A DNA stretch of 64,000 bases from Bryum argenteum (GCA_037043015.1 CM073330.1:8698012-8762011), one strand, 5' to 3'; counted from the stretch's first letter, positions 36,386-49,539 are shown. Notes: generated by a model from the letters alone, not told the origin. A program made the numbers and translations.

Positions 36386-37359
36386 CCCCTAAACGTCCCA
36401 GCCTATTTTTAGCAGAAAAGCACATATCCATAGAATTCGTCATAGATGAAAATGAAGAGAAGCTATTAAGATCTCAACCGTACAAACTTGTAATAGACTT
36501 ATTGAAGATCATGTGGACCAAAATTTGAGTCATGAGGCCTTATAGATCGGGAGATCATAACATATTAATATCAAAAACAAACTGCAAAATTTCATCATTT
36601 TCACTTTGAGGTGGAAATGCTACCAATATACCTATTGCAATGAAAAAATCACCAACTATAAAGATGTTCACCTTCATCTTAATAAGTCCTTTACCCAACA
36701 AAAATTCATCAAAAAAATTTCTTGGCTCAAATAAAAGCCATGCAATGGTAAAAACTGCCGAAATTTTTACAAAGGAAAAATATTACAAAATTGGACCCTT
36801 TGCATTCAATTTCATGCCTTATCTTCAAAACATCTTCGATCTTGTTGAGGTTTCTACCACTTAGACTAGACTCTAATTGGAGGCTATCCCAAAAAATTAA
36901 GTTGAAATCAACGGTGGATGAGGGAGATATAGCTCCTCAAATATCATCCATTTTCTCACTAATTCTGTTGACAAAACATCATTGCAAATCCAATAGCAAA
37001 ATCATTTGGATCAAAAAATTTCTCACTACAAAGTTGTTAAGAATCACCTTAAGATCATGACCATAAAAAAAAAAAATACATGAAAAACTATTTTTAGTTT
37101 CACATAATTGGCTTGCAATGGTGATACATGCCCCATGCTTGGAAACCCAAAAACAAGAGCTGTCTTCACTAAAGTGCATTCCATTAATTCATAATTTATT
37201 TTATGGGCTTGTAAATTTTACAACACAAACTAGACTTGATTTGGAACCTAATCCAAGTGATTTCATCCAAAACGGACCTCGGATGAAGAAGATATGGCTA
37301 TTCGAAGTTTTTGCCCTCCATCCAAAATGTAGAAAAACGACATTGGGGACGTTTAGGGG
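36386..37359 (+). mobile_element. TTAA-flanked MITE, family A, full length (974 bp)
   Basis: The left end CCCCTAAACGTCCCAG follows TTAA (36382-36385). The right end GGGGACGTTTAGGGG precedes TTAA (37360-37363). With the copy at 62162 it best defines the family: about 13-bp inverted ends, no coding capacity and a fixed order of internal blocks. The subterminal hairpin loop reads GTAGAAAAACGAC here, where other copies have GTCGTTTTTCGAC. Confidence 0.85.
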
Positions 37360-37493
37360 TTAAACATGTAGAGAACCTGATTATTTGTATAGAAATAATT
37401 GAGTATGGTAGTAGATATGGCACTTTCAGAGAGTGTTATTTCAGCTCAAAATTCACAAGAGATAACAATTGAGTCAATAAGTATGATTGTAAA

Positions 37494-37610
37494 GGGAGAG
37501 GCCTCGGCAAGAGGGTCTCCCGTGACGGGAGGGACCCAACCTGCGAAGGCGAAGCTCGAGCTGGGAGGGTCTCGACCGTCAGAGGAGACCCGCTCGCCGA
37601 GGCCTCTCCC
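37494..37610. repeat. GC-rich stem-loop with 27-bp arms
   Basis: Arms at 37494-37520 (GGGAGAGGCCTCGGC...) and 37584-37610 (...GCCGAGGCCTCTCCC) pair with two mismatches around a 63-bp GC-rich loop. The surrounding DNA is AT-rich, and the GC-rich patch continues to about 37760. No gene or transposon boundary was assigned. Confidence 0.8.
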
Positions 37611-37619
37611 GGCGTAAGG

Positions 37620-40074
37620 CCCCATGATGCGCGGGCACGGGCAGCTAATTCCCTGTGAGATATCCTCACCCGGATATTCCCGCAGGAGGTCACCTCCCAA
37701 AAATAAATTCCACTTGGTAGGGCCTCTCGTAAAGGGAGGAAGCGTACAAGTCAATGGCGTCAAAACATCAGCCGCCCTTACGAACTTGAGTTGGATTGAG
37801 CTTTTTCTATTGTTTAAGTAAACTTTATTTGAGTAGTTGAGTGCCCTCAAGGATAGAGTCGAATGTCAAATCGTAGTTTTGCAACATCCTAAAAATGTGT
37901 AACATAACATTCCGGTTAATATTGCACTATTCAACCTCTTTTTCAATGATTATGAATCAAATGTTTATCAATTTTTCAACATATGATGTGTTGATATTTC
38001 AAGTATTTTGATGAGTGAGATTACATCACTGAGAGAATAAGAATCTGCACCACGTGTACAATGCTTTGGTCACTTAGGCGGTTATATAGGGAGAAGAGAA
38101 CAAGGGGATGAGGGGAGGTTTACAAAATGCTGGACTTGGGTTTAAACTTTCACATCGTGGAACAACAATTAGATTTGTGTGTCTAATAGAGTGAGGAATA
38201 TAGAATCTAAAAATTCTCAAGAAGCTCAATGTTAAAAGAAAGAAGAATAAATAAATGTGGTTCAATTTTGCACAATAAATGGCAAGGATTTTGCTCTCGG
38301 TATTATTTCAACACATTGTTGTGTTGAACGGACCAAGGTTATTTACATGTGAAAATAGCAATTTTATTATTCCAATGTTTTAGTATGCCCAGTCATGTGA
38401 TTGTTTGCACATATCAAGATGACATTATTCCATGCATGATTTTGGTGGACACAAATGTGCCATTTTGGCCCACATGCCATTTTAGAGGCAAACTTAGTCA
38501 TGCCTCTAAAAGGCATATTTTTTTAATATCACTCAAGTTCTTTGGAATATCCATTTTATTTTGTAATCTTTGTTGCCTTTGCAAATGTTTTTGAATGTCA
38601 CGAAACGTACCGAAACGTTGATTCCAACTTCGTTGTCGTTAGATTTTCTAAACTACATGGAACATGCTTCAATCGACTCATATCATGAAGGATCTCCCAA
38701 GTCTTGTCCCTCAACTGCATTGAATTGGTTGGAGTGCATTGATACTAATAAATCAAGGAAAACAAAGGAAATTCATCTTGCTCCTTTTACAATTATTTCG
38801 AGTCTGCTATCTTAAGTGGCAGATGAGGTTTTCGTTTCTTGTATATTGCTTTCATGAGCTTCTTGCATCGATTAAAGACTTGCAAGGATGGTGTATTAAC
38901 TTGAGGAATGCTATACAAACAAGTGAAAATTCCCATGTTTCGAAACCTTTTGAGATATTTCAAAATATTTCCAAACACCTCAAAATGTTGAAACGGTGTT
39001 TTGAAAGGCAAGTTGCAACTATGTTTGTAATATTAACCGATGTACATATTGTCACTTGAAATTACCATAGATCATACTACATGACCATTTTTGAGCATGA
39101 AAAGTTTTGATAATTGTCGTTCACAAACATCAAAAGGCGATTTTATAGCAACCCTTCAATAACATTGCTCTTCAATGTTTTTTAATGACCGTTCATAAAC
39201 ATTTGAGGCTCGCAAACGATAAAAACATGATACTTTTTCGTACATTTGGACACCCAAACATTTGTCATTTTTCAGGGTAACGCCATTTTAAGAGGATTGA
39301 GGTTGTATAACATAACCCATTTACTTTTTCAATGGGTTATGTTTACACAACACAAGTATTTTCTACTCCTTGCACACACTATGTATAAATTTAATGAGGA
39401 TAGTTGTAATATAGTTTTCACTAACAATTGTTTAGAATAAGTTATTACTTTACTAATGAGGTTATAGTAAACGTAAAGAAAAAGTTATTGTTAAAATCTC
39501 ATATCATCAACAATTACATCAATAATAAATATAATGTGAATCTTCTACACCTAGGTGATTAAAAATATAAATTTCAATGGCTCTCAAATCTTTCACATAT
39601 AAGTAATTTTAGGAAATCTACTGCCTAGAAAGTAGCTTTAGGATCCGAGTCACCCAAATATTCAAGTCTAATATTATATATTCTCTTAAACGTTCACTAA
39701 ATAACAAACCAAATGTGGTGCACGAAAAAGGTGTATTACAAAGTTAATCATAAAAGTCGTGTGGATCTAGATTGTTGTAAAATATTTGCCCTATTTAGTC
39801 ATATCGTTATAATCTCTCAAATCTCATACTAAATAATAAACAATATATAGCGCAAAGAAAGAGTGTGGAAATACTAAATATTTTGACATGACAACACGGT
39901 AGTGTAATTCCATCGAGCATTCTATTAAAGGATAAACTAGTTAAACATCTATTTTGAAACTAGATAGCTCAAGAAAACTATCACAATATTTGAATTAAAT
40001 ATTTTAGTTCCCTCAAGCTTCTCAACATCATATTTCCTATTCGCCCATATATTCGGTACAACAATCTTGGACCT
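37620..40074. other. AT-rich intergenic DNA with a possible coding relic
   Basis: At about 38570-39060 two adjacent plus-strand frames (with residues NYMEHASIDSYHEG, then FLVYCFHELLASIKDLQGW) look like one protein broken by a frameshift near 38815. The family is not recognised. The rest shows no gene. Confidence 0.25.
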
Positions 40075-40620
40075 TTCAGGTGTAGGATATTTGCTATTGG
40101 CCCAGATTTTGAATTATACATTTGTCAAACCTTGTAAGCGTAGGATATTTATGGTTTGCTTAAATATTTGATACAATGCTATAAAACCTTCTAAGCGTAA
40201 AGTATTCAATGTTTGCCTAGATTTTAAGTGTAACCTTCTTGAACCTTCCACTAACCTTTTGAGCGTAGTATATTCGATATTTGCCCCAATTTTTAATGTA
40301 AGGTTCTCAAACCTTCCGCTAACCCTCTAAGCAACATATCCAATATTCGCCCAGATTTTTAGTGTAACGTTCTCGAACCTTCCACTCACCCTCCACTAAC
40401 CCTCTGAGCAACATATTCGATATTCGCCCAAATTTTTAGTGTAACATTCTTAAACCTTCCTCTAACCTTCTAAGTAGCATATTTGATATTTGCCCAGATG
40501 TTTCGTGTAACATTCTCGAACCTTGCACTAACTTTATGAGTAGCATATTTGATATTCGCCCAAATTTTTAATGTAACATTCTTGAACCTTCCACTAAACA
40601 ACAAGTGAAAATTCAGAATC
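40075..40620. repeat. Degenerate tandem array, about 60-80-bp units
   Basis: Roughly eight diverged units repeat the order GCATATT(C/T)GATATT(C/T)GCCC, then AAATTTTTAGTGTAACATTC, then T(C/T)GAACCTTCCACTAAC. Unit length varies, which suggests old expansion with partial units. Confidence 0.8.
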
Positions 40621-41012
40621 ATAAAAATTCCCCTAAAATCAACTCAACATACCCCTCAACCATTTGAAACTCCAATTTAATAAAAAACACTTTTTGTATG
40701 TGAAGCCATAATATATGGACATGACAATTATAGTGCAATTACATCCAAAAGAAGGACGGTGCGTTAACCTTATGAGAGTAGCATATTCAATACTCGCCCA
40801 AATTTTTTAGTGTAACATTCTCGAACCTTCCACTATACAACAATATTCAAAATCCAAAATCATAAAAACACCTAAAATCAACCCAACATACACATAAACC
40901 ATTTGAAATCCCCAATTTAATAAAAAAACACTTTTTGTATGTGAAGCCAAAATATATGGACATGACAATTATAGTGTAATTCCATCCAAAAGAAGGGCGG
41001 GGTGCGACATGG
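40538..41012. repeat. 238-bp tandem duplication
   Basis: 40538-40775 is repeated at 40776-41012 with few differences. It contains one array unit plus CACTTTTTGTATGTGAAGCC and GACATGACAATTATAGTG. It ends next to the leader of the gene at 41.7 kb, so it may form part of that gene's upstream region. Confidence 0.85.
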
Positions 41013-41701
41013 CCATTTAAGCCGGTGGTAAGCTTACAGACGGGCCAAGGCCATCGCACTAGTGGGAGCGTTGCAACAAAAGCTCAAGCTCTGCTTCTTC
41101 TTCGAGCTTCATCAAACCCTAGCCAAACCCCATACCCCCCACAGCCATTACCACTCCAAGGGAGCTTCCCCGACGCCATAGCCATCGTCACTAAGGCGCA
41201 CTTGCTTTATTATTCTACGGCCGTGACTTCTCGGAGCCGCAATTCCATTCCCGGAGCACGACAAGCGGCAACTCCACTCTCTCTAGCCCCAGGTCAGTAC
41301 AATCATCACTGTAATGGCGTGTATGTTTATCAATTCCCCCCGCCTAGGGTTACATGTCGGTTGCCGTTTTTTTTCTAGCTCCTGATCGTCAATTCGGGAT
41401 CCACGACGATCAGAGAATGGTCCGGGGTTTGAGCTTATGTTCTTAAGCATGAGCTAGTGTCTTATGTTTTTAAAGGGTTTCAGAATTGTCAGCTGAGGAA
41501 TTTTACTTTAAGTGATTACCTAATCTGTGGTGAGCTTTGTTGTGATGATTTTAGGCGGGAGGATGGAAGAAGACTCGGACTGGTTCTATTGTACTCCTTA
41601 GATTGGAGTTTATTAGCAATGATAAGGGTTAGATGATATCATGAGTGAATGATCGAGCTGAAGAAATGAGATAGGACGGTGCGGGATGCCGTAGGGGAGC
41701 A
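41013..41701 (+). promoter_or_regulatory. Probable 5' leader with a leader intron
   Basis: The GC-richer stretch from about 41025 probably is the untranslated first exon of the following gene. A donor CCCCAG/GTCAGTAC lies at 41292/41293 and an acceptor ATTTTAG at 41554, which would remove a 262-bp intron before the start codon at 41702. The frame open through 41025-41378 has no recognisable protein features. No TATA box was assigned. Confidence 0.45.
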
Positions 41702-44700
41702 ATGGCTTCCATACAGAGGTTGGAAACGGCGAATTTGAGTAGTCCTGATGCTGGACTGCATAATGTTGGCTCCCATCGAAATAGCTTTGGTGGCTTGGAG
41801 AAGTCTCAGAGTTTTCGGGAGAGTCATGAAGGTGGTAGGGTGTCGGGGTCTTCGACTTCACATGGTGAGGCTCTCCCTCTTTCGAGAGTGCTCTTCTTGG
41901 AGCCTATTAGCTTGCCGAGTGCCAAGTCTACTGCACAAGTGGAGCTTCGAAGGGCGATGAACGCTGTTAGCGGCGGGCAAATTAGTGAGGATCCTAGCTT
42001 GGGAAACATACAGTCTAAGGCGTTGGACAATTGTAGTACCGAAGAAATCAAACGCGTCAGGGCTGGACTTACGGAAAGCATGAAACGAGCTAGGTACATA
42101 CCTTCAAGCTCTGGAAGCTGCCGAGTTTTGGTTTGTGGATGTTCGAAGGATTCTGTTTGTTAGGGTGATTGAGTAGTAGGAGGTTCTGATGAGTGTCTGT
42201 GAGTTGGCAGGGAACGTGTGCTACACCTTTCGGAGGCGGTGATCAAGGTGGACCGATTTCAGAATGCAATGCAGTCAAGAAAGCGAAACAGAGCGGATAG
42301 TGGTGCACATGAGCGTAGCTCTCATGGGGGTCCAGGTGGTCCAAGAGGTGCAGGAATGGGGCATACGTTGAAGGGCAGTGGTCGTGGTGCTTCAAGTAGT
42401 GGCGAGGCACCAGGGTCGGGTATGGTGTCAAGCATGGGGACACCGAAGGGGGGTGACAAGAGTAAAAGTGGGATGATTAACAAGCGGATGAGGACTTCGT
42501 TGGCTGATGCACGGGTAAGAATGCGCAACCCTGCCTTTTACTTCTAGGGTATCTCGAAGGGAGTACAGTGGTGACGAGTGAGCTCTTTTGCAGCCTGAGG
42601 GGCGGCCGAGCAACTTGAGCGTGCAACGATCTTCAGGGGTGCAAGAACGAGAGCGGGAGAGCCCTCGGCCAAGTGGTGTGGTGAGTTGCTCAGTGGAAGA
42701 GAAAGATAAAGGTAGTGTAGGAGGGAATGTCGGAGTGAGTGAAGGATGGGAGAAGACTAAGTTGAAAGGACGACGGTCAGCTACCGTGAAGGCGGAGGCA
42801 TCATCTGTAGTGAGCAGCATGAACGGTGTGGCTGATGGGGAACGGGAGCAAAAAGGGAGTAGTCAACAGCATCGTGTTGGTGGCGATGGTCGAATACGTC
42901 CGAGCGAGGGCCATGGATTCAGGTGCGTGCTGGCATGCGAATGAATGATTGAGGTGTTCTGAAGTGGATTGGGATAAGAGGGGTTGATGAGTTTGACGCA
43001 ATTCGAATCCTCACAAGGGTTTGTGGAGGCCCACGTGGTGTATCGAATGTGGAGTGGTTTGCGAAGTACATATGCATCAGTGTTGTAGACTGGATGAGTG
43101 GGCCATATGACCAAGGGTGTTTTCATTTGTTGTGGCTGTGAGAATGCGAAGGTAAACTTGGTGGTGTGGTGATATTACAGGTCTGGACCCGTGCATGGTA
43201 GTCTATCTGTGCAGAAAGCGGAATCGGTTGCGTTGACGAACGGGTCAGGGGTAAGGGGAGGGGGCAAAGTGGAGGGGGACGTCGGAGCACAGGCCGTAGG
43301 AAAAGCGGATCGGGCTAATCTATCAGAGCGGGAGCGTGCTAACGGCAAGGGTGTAGCCAAGTACGTATTGTGGATGCTCAGTATGGGTTGTATTGGTGTG
43401 GCATTTGATTTTCAGCTGCGATACGAAGCTGCCCGTATCAGCCACGTCCGGAAGGGTGGATGAATGAATGCTGTGGGGATGTGTGCTTGCAGACCTGTTA
43501 GTCGCGATGATGGACGTGTTCCAAGTGTTGGGATCGTTCCGAAGGCGAAAGGAGCGAGAGCACCACGATCGAGTTTGCCTGGCCAGATGAATCGCTCCTC
43601 ATCGTTCGCGGAGGTGCGGGAGAAGTCGTCAGCGACGAGTCCAGCGAAGGCGCAGGCTCCGTCGGGGCCAATCAATCGGAAGAGGGCTGCCCCATCGCGC
43701 TCATCTTCTCCGCCTGTGGCTTCGTGGGGTAGTTCCCGACCTCAGAAGAAGGCGCGTGCGCGGCGAGCAAACGTGATGCCACCGGTGAGTATTTCGCCAG
43801 CGAAAGAAGACGCAAACGGGGTGGAAGAATTGGGTGCGGTTTCCCGGGAAGGAAGTGGAGGAAGGCAAACGGGTGCGGCTCCAAGCTCGAGGTCAACCCC
43901 GACAGTTATAGGTGGGAACCTGGCAAAGCGAGTGCCGGGTGGGCCAAGCGTCCCTCACAGTAAGGGGCAAACGGAGCGACTGTCTGTTTCTGTCGGGCCT
44001 GCGGTGAGTGAGGTGAGCTTGGAAGAGGGGCAGAATATCAAGGGACGAAGGCGGAAACAAGACGAGGATGAGGGGGAACAGAAAGTGTCAGGCACGAGTG
44101 AGAAGTCCGGAAGTGTACTGGTGACGACCAGCAGAGGGGTTTCGGTAGGAGGGGAAGAGAGTGGAGGAGGGGACGGGGTTAGGCGGCAGGGGCGGACTGG
44201 CAGGGGCCCCGCGACACCGCGGCTTGTGGCGGTGAGCTCTCCAATCGAGAAGGTGGACATTTCACCGGTGAATGCGAAGCCGACAAGAGTTGGAAGAGCG
44301 ACAGTGGAGACGAAATCGGCAGGGTACGTGTTTAAGCATGGTTGGCTGGGTCATAGTGGGTGACAATTTATGTCTGATCACTTATTGATTACGAGAAAGT
44401 TTTTGATATGGTTGTAGTCCTATTCGTGTTCTCGGGTGCAGAGTTGGTCGCCCATCTAAGAATGGCAACAGTGATCGTAAAATGTCAAGCAGACCAAGAC
44501 GCTTGCTGAACGGTAACGGAACCGAGTTTGCTGGTATGCATTTTATCTTTGCCTTATCTTGTTATTGTGCTGAGGCTGATAGTTAAGTAATCTGACTAGA
44601 TTTTTGTTTGCGAGGATATTTTTATTTGCTATCACCTTGTCTTTGTCCGATGGCCTAATTTGTTCTTCGTTCTCTGTTCGATCTTCAGGTGAGGAGGACG

Positions 44701-47700
44701 ATGACCACGAGCAACTTTCGAGAGCAGTTCAGCAAGCAGTTGAATTTAGTGGTGAGACTCTCGTTGGTCGCATGTGTTTCTTTTACATGTTCTAATTCTG
44801 GCGATTCTTGAAGGATCGCGCTGTGACAAGTATCTCCTAGAGCTGGTTTGAGCTTCCAGGGTGTAGAAGCCTAGTTGTTACCTTCATAACTTGTTCCCTC
44901 TTATTTATCGCCTCTATATTACCTGGACAAACGTATTCTCAATTCAAGTTGGCATCTGTGTGCAGCATTGGCGTGCCCTAATAGTTTCTGGAGACAAGTG
45001 GAGCCATTCTTCGCTTATGTTACTGCGGATGACCTTTCTTTTCTTCACAGAAATGTAAGTTTTCTTTCTTGTTTCATGTTATGTATCTACTTCTTCGTTC
45101 TGGGTTGCACTTATAGAGCTGATATGTGGCTATAGACTCTGTTACTGCAATGTTCCAAGTCGACACCTGACTACGTGTACTTCCATAGAACGGTTTCTAA
45201 TGACGAAAACTATGTCCATGTTTATAGATGGCGATGGCGGATGAAATCAACCTCACTTCTCAATATCATAGTGAGGGTGTAGCAGGCAAATCTCCACTCA
45301 CTGGTGACAGGGTCTCAGACAGTGATGAAGTGAAGAACTGGAATAACGTGGGAGAGCAGAGCACGAAAGAAAGGAATTTCAGGAGGGGGAGGGTTGGTGG
45401 AGGTTGGCATGAAAAAGTCTTTCCAATTCCTTTGTCCCAATTACTGCTATCCGCTATCATCAGTGAGGACGACGATCGTCAGAAAGTACTTGATGAGTCA
45501 TGTGCAGACCGAGACTCGGATTCTCCCCTGCATCTGAGTAACCACAGTGAGATGGATTACGATAGAAGGGATGCCGAAGGCGAGTCGGATGTAGATAACT
45601 TGAAACCCGAGTCTGAGTGGTGGAGTCAGGGAACCAAAGAAGGAGTTCATGGCAAAGGCTCTCCTATGTCTGGGAGTCGCCTGGGAGCTGAAGATCAAGG
45701 TAGTTTACTGAGGACGAGAACTTGGCTGTGTTTTCGATTTTGTTGATTATGATTGTGGTGCAATCGCTCATTGGTCCCTGAAATATCGATCTTGTAAATG
45801 TCGGTCTACAATAAATGTCCGAGGAGTGGTGTGGTGACCAGTTCATTGGTGATGTTGCAGATGGAGACGACATTCTTGTTCGTAGCAATGGCCCTCAATC
45901 AGGTGGGGCGGATTTGGCCAACGGCATGGAAGCTCATGTTAGGGGTAGTCAACCGGGATATGGTAGGCAGATGGGAAACGAATTGACTGATTGGGAGGAG
46001 GAATATCGAAGGATGAGCCTGGACGATAGGATACAGTTGGAATTGACCAGCATTGGTTTGCTACCTGGGCAATCGGTATGTGGGCTGATTGTGTGTTTGT
46101 TGATCCGCAAGTGGGTTGCTGGACCTTTTGTAGCGGCTTACTTTTTCGATGTGCATAGTCCATGTTCCGACTAGGCATTTGTTGTCACGACAGCGATAGT
46201 TATGCAACTGGTACATGTTCGGAGACTGTATATTGTGGACGCTAATTCTCCCGTTTTCTTTTTTGTGTGAACGCAGGCTGAGCACCATGAGCAGGAGGTG
46301 GATGATATCGGTGAGGAGTTACGGAGGCTTCAAGCTGAGCATGCTGAGCAAGTAAGATTCAATAAGTGCATGTCTTGCCGGTCATATCCCCATATGTTTC
46401 ATGTGCTTCACACTTTCTGAACTTTTCGTTGCGACAGCAATTCATGACATGTGCGCATGGCGTGCAGGTTTCGAGGAATAAGGAGCTTTTGTGTAGACTT
46501 GAGAGTGCTGTTGTAGAAAATAGGGCGGCCGAAGAAAGGTAAGACCGATTCTCCTTCTTTCCTCTGCACTTGTGCATATATGATGTCGATGCCCACCTGA
46601 GCTGTGTGGTGTATTGAGGAGCAGAATCTATTGTGCAAGAAATAGTCTCGGAATTTCCTTCGGTACGGTACAGTAATTTGTGACTGCTCTTTTGCAGGGC
46701 GCGTGAGAAACTTGCCATGGATAGGCTCATGGAGCTGGCATATAAGAAGAAATCGGTACGTGACTGTGAACAGCCTATGAATGCTATCAAGTTCCCCAGT
46801 GAACGTAGAGCTACTGTCGAGGACGGATTGTCTTCTTAAACCCTCCTTACTACAGATTTGGAGGCAATAATTTTCATGGTTGTTATTGACGATGCTCTGT
46901 TTAACAATGCAGGGAGGTCGTTCTGCGAAGGGAGCTGCTGCTAAGGGAGCAAAATTAGTTGCTCTCGCATTTGCTAAGCGGGTATTGGCAAGAGTTCATG
47001 ATTACGAGGCTGGTCACAGTTGTATAACGGACCCTGCCTTGCGGGATCGTCTTTTCTGTGTTCCTCCTAGTCTAGTAGAATCTACTCCAGACGCTGCCAT
47101 GGACGCTGGTGCTGTTGCAACAACTGCCGAAAGAATGACGTCTCCAACAGGTGCAGTCCCTGACCAGTCCTTTGCTGCTGAATGTTGCAATAGATTGTAA
47201 CTTGGAACGAGCGAACATTTAATGTATAGTAGACATCCCTCCCTGCTTCTAGTAGTTCAGTCATGTTCGCAGTCATCTCACCAGCCTATTCCAGTTCATT
47301 GAAGTGTCTGTCCTAGTGTTCTCGTATGCTTCCTCTTACTGGTTTTGTTGGCTCCACGTTACAGGTGGAGTAACGTTAATAGGAGTGTCTCCTGGTCATC
47401 GTATGGAAGAAGCTGAGAGGTTCGCAATAAACGGACAATCTTCAGCGCTGGACTTCAATCGACTCAGGGACGAGGCATGGCCATCACGAGGCAGGGACCG
47501 GGAGGCGTACTTAGAAGACGTGTCCGGGTATACGAGCACTCGTGATGTAAACACCTTGAGCTCGAATGGCTTAGGTGGAATCAAAGGCAAGCGCAGTGAA
47601 CGAGACAAGGTGCCAGGATTTGCAAGGTCGGGTCCAAGTAATGCCAAGGGAGAGCGGAAGACGAAGACGAAGCCGCGGCAAAAGACGGGACCCGTGATGA

Positions 47701-48023
47701 AGCCAGTGCAGGGCTTAGTGGCGAAGACAGGTGATAATCACAAGGGCAAGTCTTCAAACCAAGAGCCAGGCTATGGTGCAAGGAATAGGAACGAAGCCAT
47801 TCCAGGAGGCTTACCCGTGTTCCAGGACGGAGGAATGCAGGGCTTGACTGACCTGACGGGCCTTCCACTTCCGGGAATGGACGACATGAACTTGGATCAA
47901 GGCGACATTGGCTCGTGGCTCGACTTCAATTTGGAGGGGGAGCAGATGCAAACCACGGATGCCGATGGACTCATGGGACTGGACATTCCCATGGACGACT
48001 TGACCGTATTGATGATGATTTGA
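41702..48023 (+). CDS. Plant-specific nuclear protein, At2g19390/At4g29790 family
   Basis: The function is unknown. The order of motifs matches a plant family described only as uncharacterised or serine/arginine-matrix-like. Exons: 41702-42093, 42211-42514, 42594-42922, 43181-43360, 43493-44323, 44442-44533 (alternative acceptor 44418), 44689-44751, 44966-45054, 45228-45699, 45861-46075, 46277-46351, 46468-46538, 46698-46755, 46913-47150, 47365-48023. Phases close to 1355 residues. Motifs: EEIKRVRAGL (about 115-125), ARERV at the first junction, NKRMRTSLADAR (about 220-232), a long Ser/Arg/Gly/Lys-rich disordered region, CPNSFWRQVEPFF (about 733-745), PLSQLLLSAIISEDD (about 828-842), YRRMSLDDRIQLEL (about 962-976), a coiled coil (about 990-1057), KLVALAFAKRVLAR (about 1070-1083) and a C-terminal MDDL motif. 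Nuclear location is inferred from the basic stretches. Confidence 0.85.
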
Positions 48024-49539
48024 GTTGGCGGGGTGAATTTGTTGCCCTTTATGTACATTGACAGTTGCCCTCAGCACAAAGGGGAAGTCCAGCCAGAAAG
48101 TTGGCGGTCCCTGTTTGCAGGACGATCGAGGTCTGAGGTTAAATAATGGACGTGGTGGCTGGGAAATCAAAAGCTAGCCATCATGTGCTTGTACGTTTAC
48201 AAGGTTGAGCTCGAGTTTTAGGAATTTTTTTCAACAGAACTAGTGATGCAGGTCCATGTACATGAAAACGCATTGGGTTGTGTTTGGACGCAGCCATGTC
48301 ACTGCATGTGGGTTCCTCCACATAGTGGATTACCATCTTGTACCAAAATTTTCTTCAATCATTTCATTCTTCCTCAAACGAGTCTCTTCTTAGCTTCCGA
48401 CTGCTTGACTACCGCTGAAGAAGGACGCTGGACCTCTTCGCTAGGATGCAATCACAGTCTAGAGCCGCGCTGAACTGTTCGTTGATACAAAGCTTTCACT
48501 CTCGAACTAAAGATTGGAGAAGATCTTGATTGAAGGAGCAGTGTGTTACAATGATTTCATTCGTGAACACGACGGCCTGTGGATGGGGGCGTCGTCGAGC
48601 AATCACTCATTCTCGTCTGAAGAATGTTACGCACAAATGTTGTTACGGCAATGGGTCGCAGGTACTTGAATCGAAATGGGGTCTGAATACCGATGCTTCC
48701 ATTCTCGAACTATAGTTGCTTTCATTCTCGAGGAGAGGATCTTGATTGAAGTAGCAGACCTGGACGAGGACTTACGAGCTCCTCTGTAGAGTCTTATGTG
48801 CGTCGGCACAGAATGGAGTTTTTAGGGAGATGGCGCACAGACATTCTTATTGCTGCTGCTGCATGATGGTGAACATGGCAGGAGCTGCTCGTAACTGCTA
48901 GTAGATACAATGCTTTCATTCTCGAACTGAAGACATAAGAGGATCTGTGGATGGGGGCGTTTTCAGTGATCACTCATTCTTGGTTTAAGCAGCAGCGCAG
49001 AACGAGGACTTCCCAGCTATTCTGAAGAATGTTATGTGTGTCGGCATGGAATGGACATTTTAGGGTGATGGCGCACAGACATTCTTTTTGTTGATGGTGA
49101 ACTTGACAGGAGCTACACGAGAGTGCCCGCAACTGCTGGTTGATACTATGCTTTCATTCTCGACTAAAAACATAAGAAGATTCGTGGGCGATTCATTCTT
49201 GTTTGAGGTATCCCGAACTCTCAAATATTGTGGTGCATGAGCAAGTGGAGCATCATATGAGAATGTGCCTAGTGCATCAGGGCAGTGAGGGTAGGGCGAC
49301 ATTGGAAATATCTCGGGGAGTGAGTGTGTTCGACACTGACATGAGAACCAGTGGTGGGGCATGGATGTAAAAGGCACCCGCCAATGTGGATATCGTCATC
49401 CATCCTCTGTGAGTTGTCGTCCTCTGGCTCGTCCTCCTCAGTATCTCTTTCTCTTCGTAGCTCGCTTATCCGATTGTCGCTACTTTGAGCTGAGGAGGAG
49501 GAGGAGCTCATCAGTCGTCTTCGTCATCTCCTTGAAACA
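48024..49539. repeat. Intergenic spacer with diverged direct repeats
   Basis: 48.03-48.25 kb is probably the 3' untranslated region of the preceding gene. From about 48480 to 49190 the phrase GATAC(A/T)ATGCTTTCATTCTCGA recurs about four times, followed by variants of AGATTGGAGAAGATCTTGAT or GTGGATGGGGGCGTT and later GGCGCACAGACATTCTT. These are three to four old repeats of about 200 bp. 49.2-49.54 kb should hold the promoter and leader of the next gene. Confidence 0.55.

Noticed and set aside
36386..37359. CCCCTAAACG ends as telomere-like repeats (plant telomere CCCTAAA)
   Set aside because: They occur once at each end in inverted orientation beside TTAA, not as tandem arrays.
41025..41378. 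117-codon frame upstream of the 41.7-kb gene
   Set aside because: It crosses a good splice donor, has no protein features, and fits better as an untranslated leader exon.
43672..44260. Minus-strand frames rich in Pro and Ser
   Set aside because: They mirror the Ser/Arg-rich exon 5 of the plus-strand gene, which has in-phase neighbours and family motifs.
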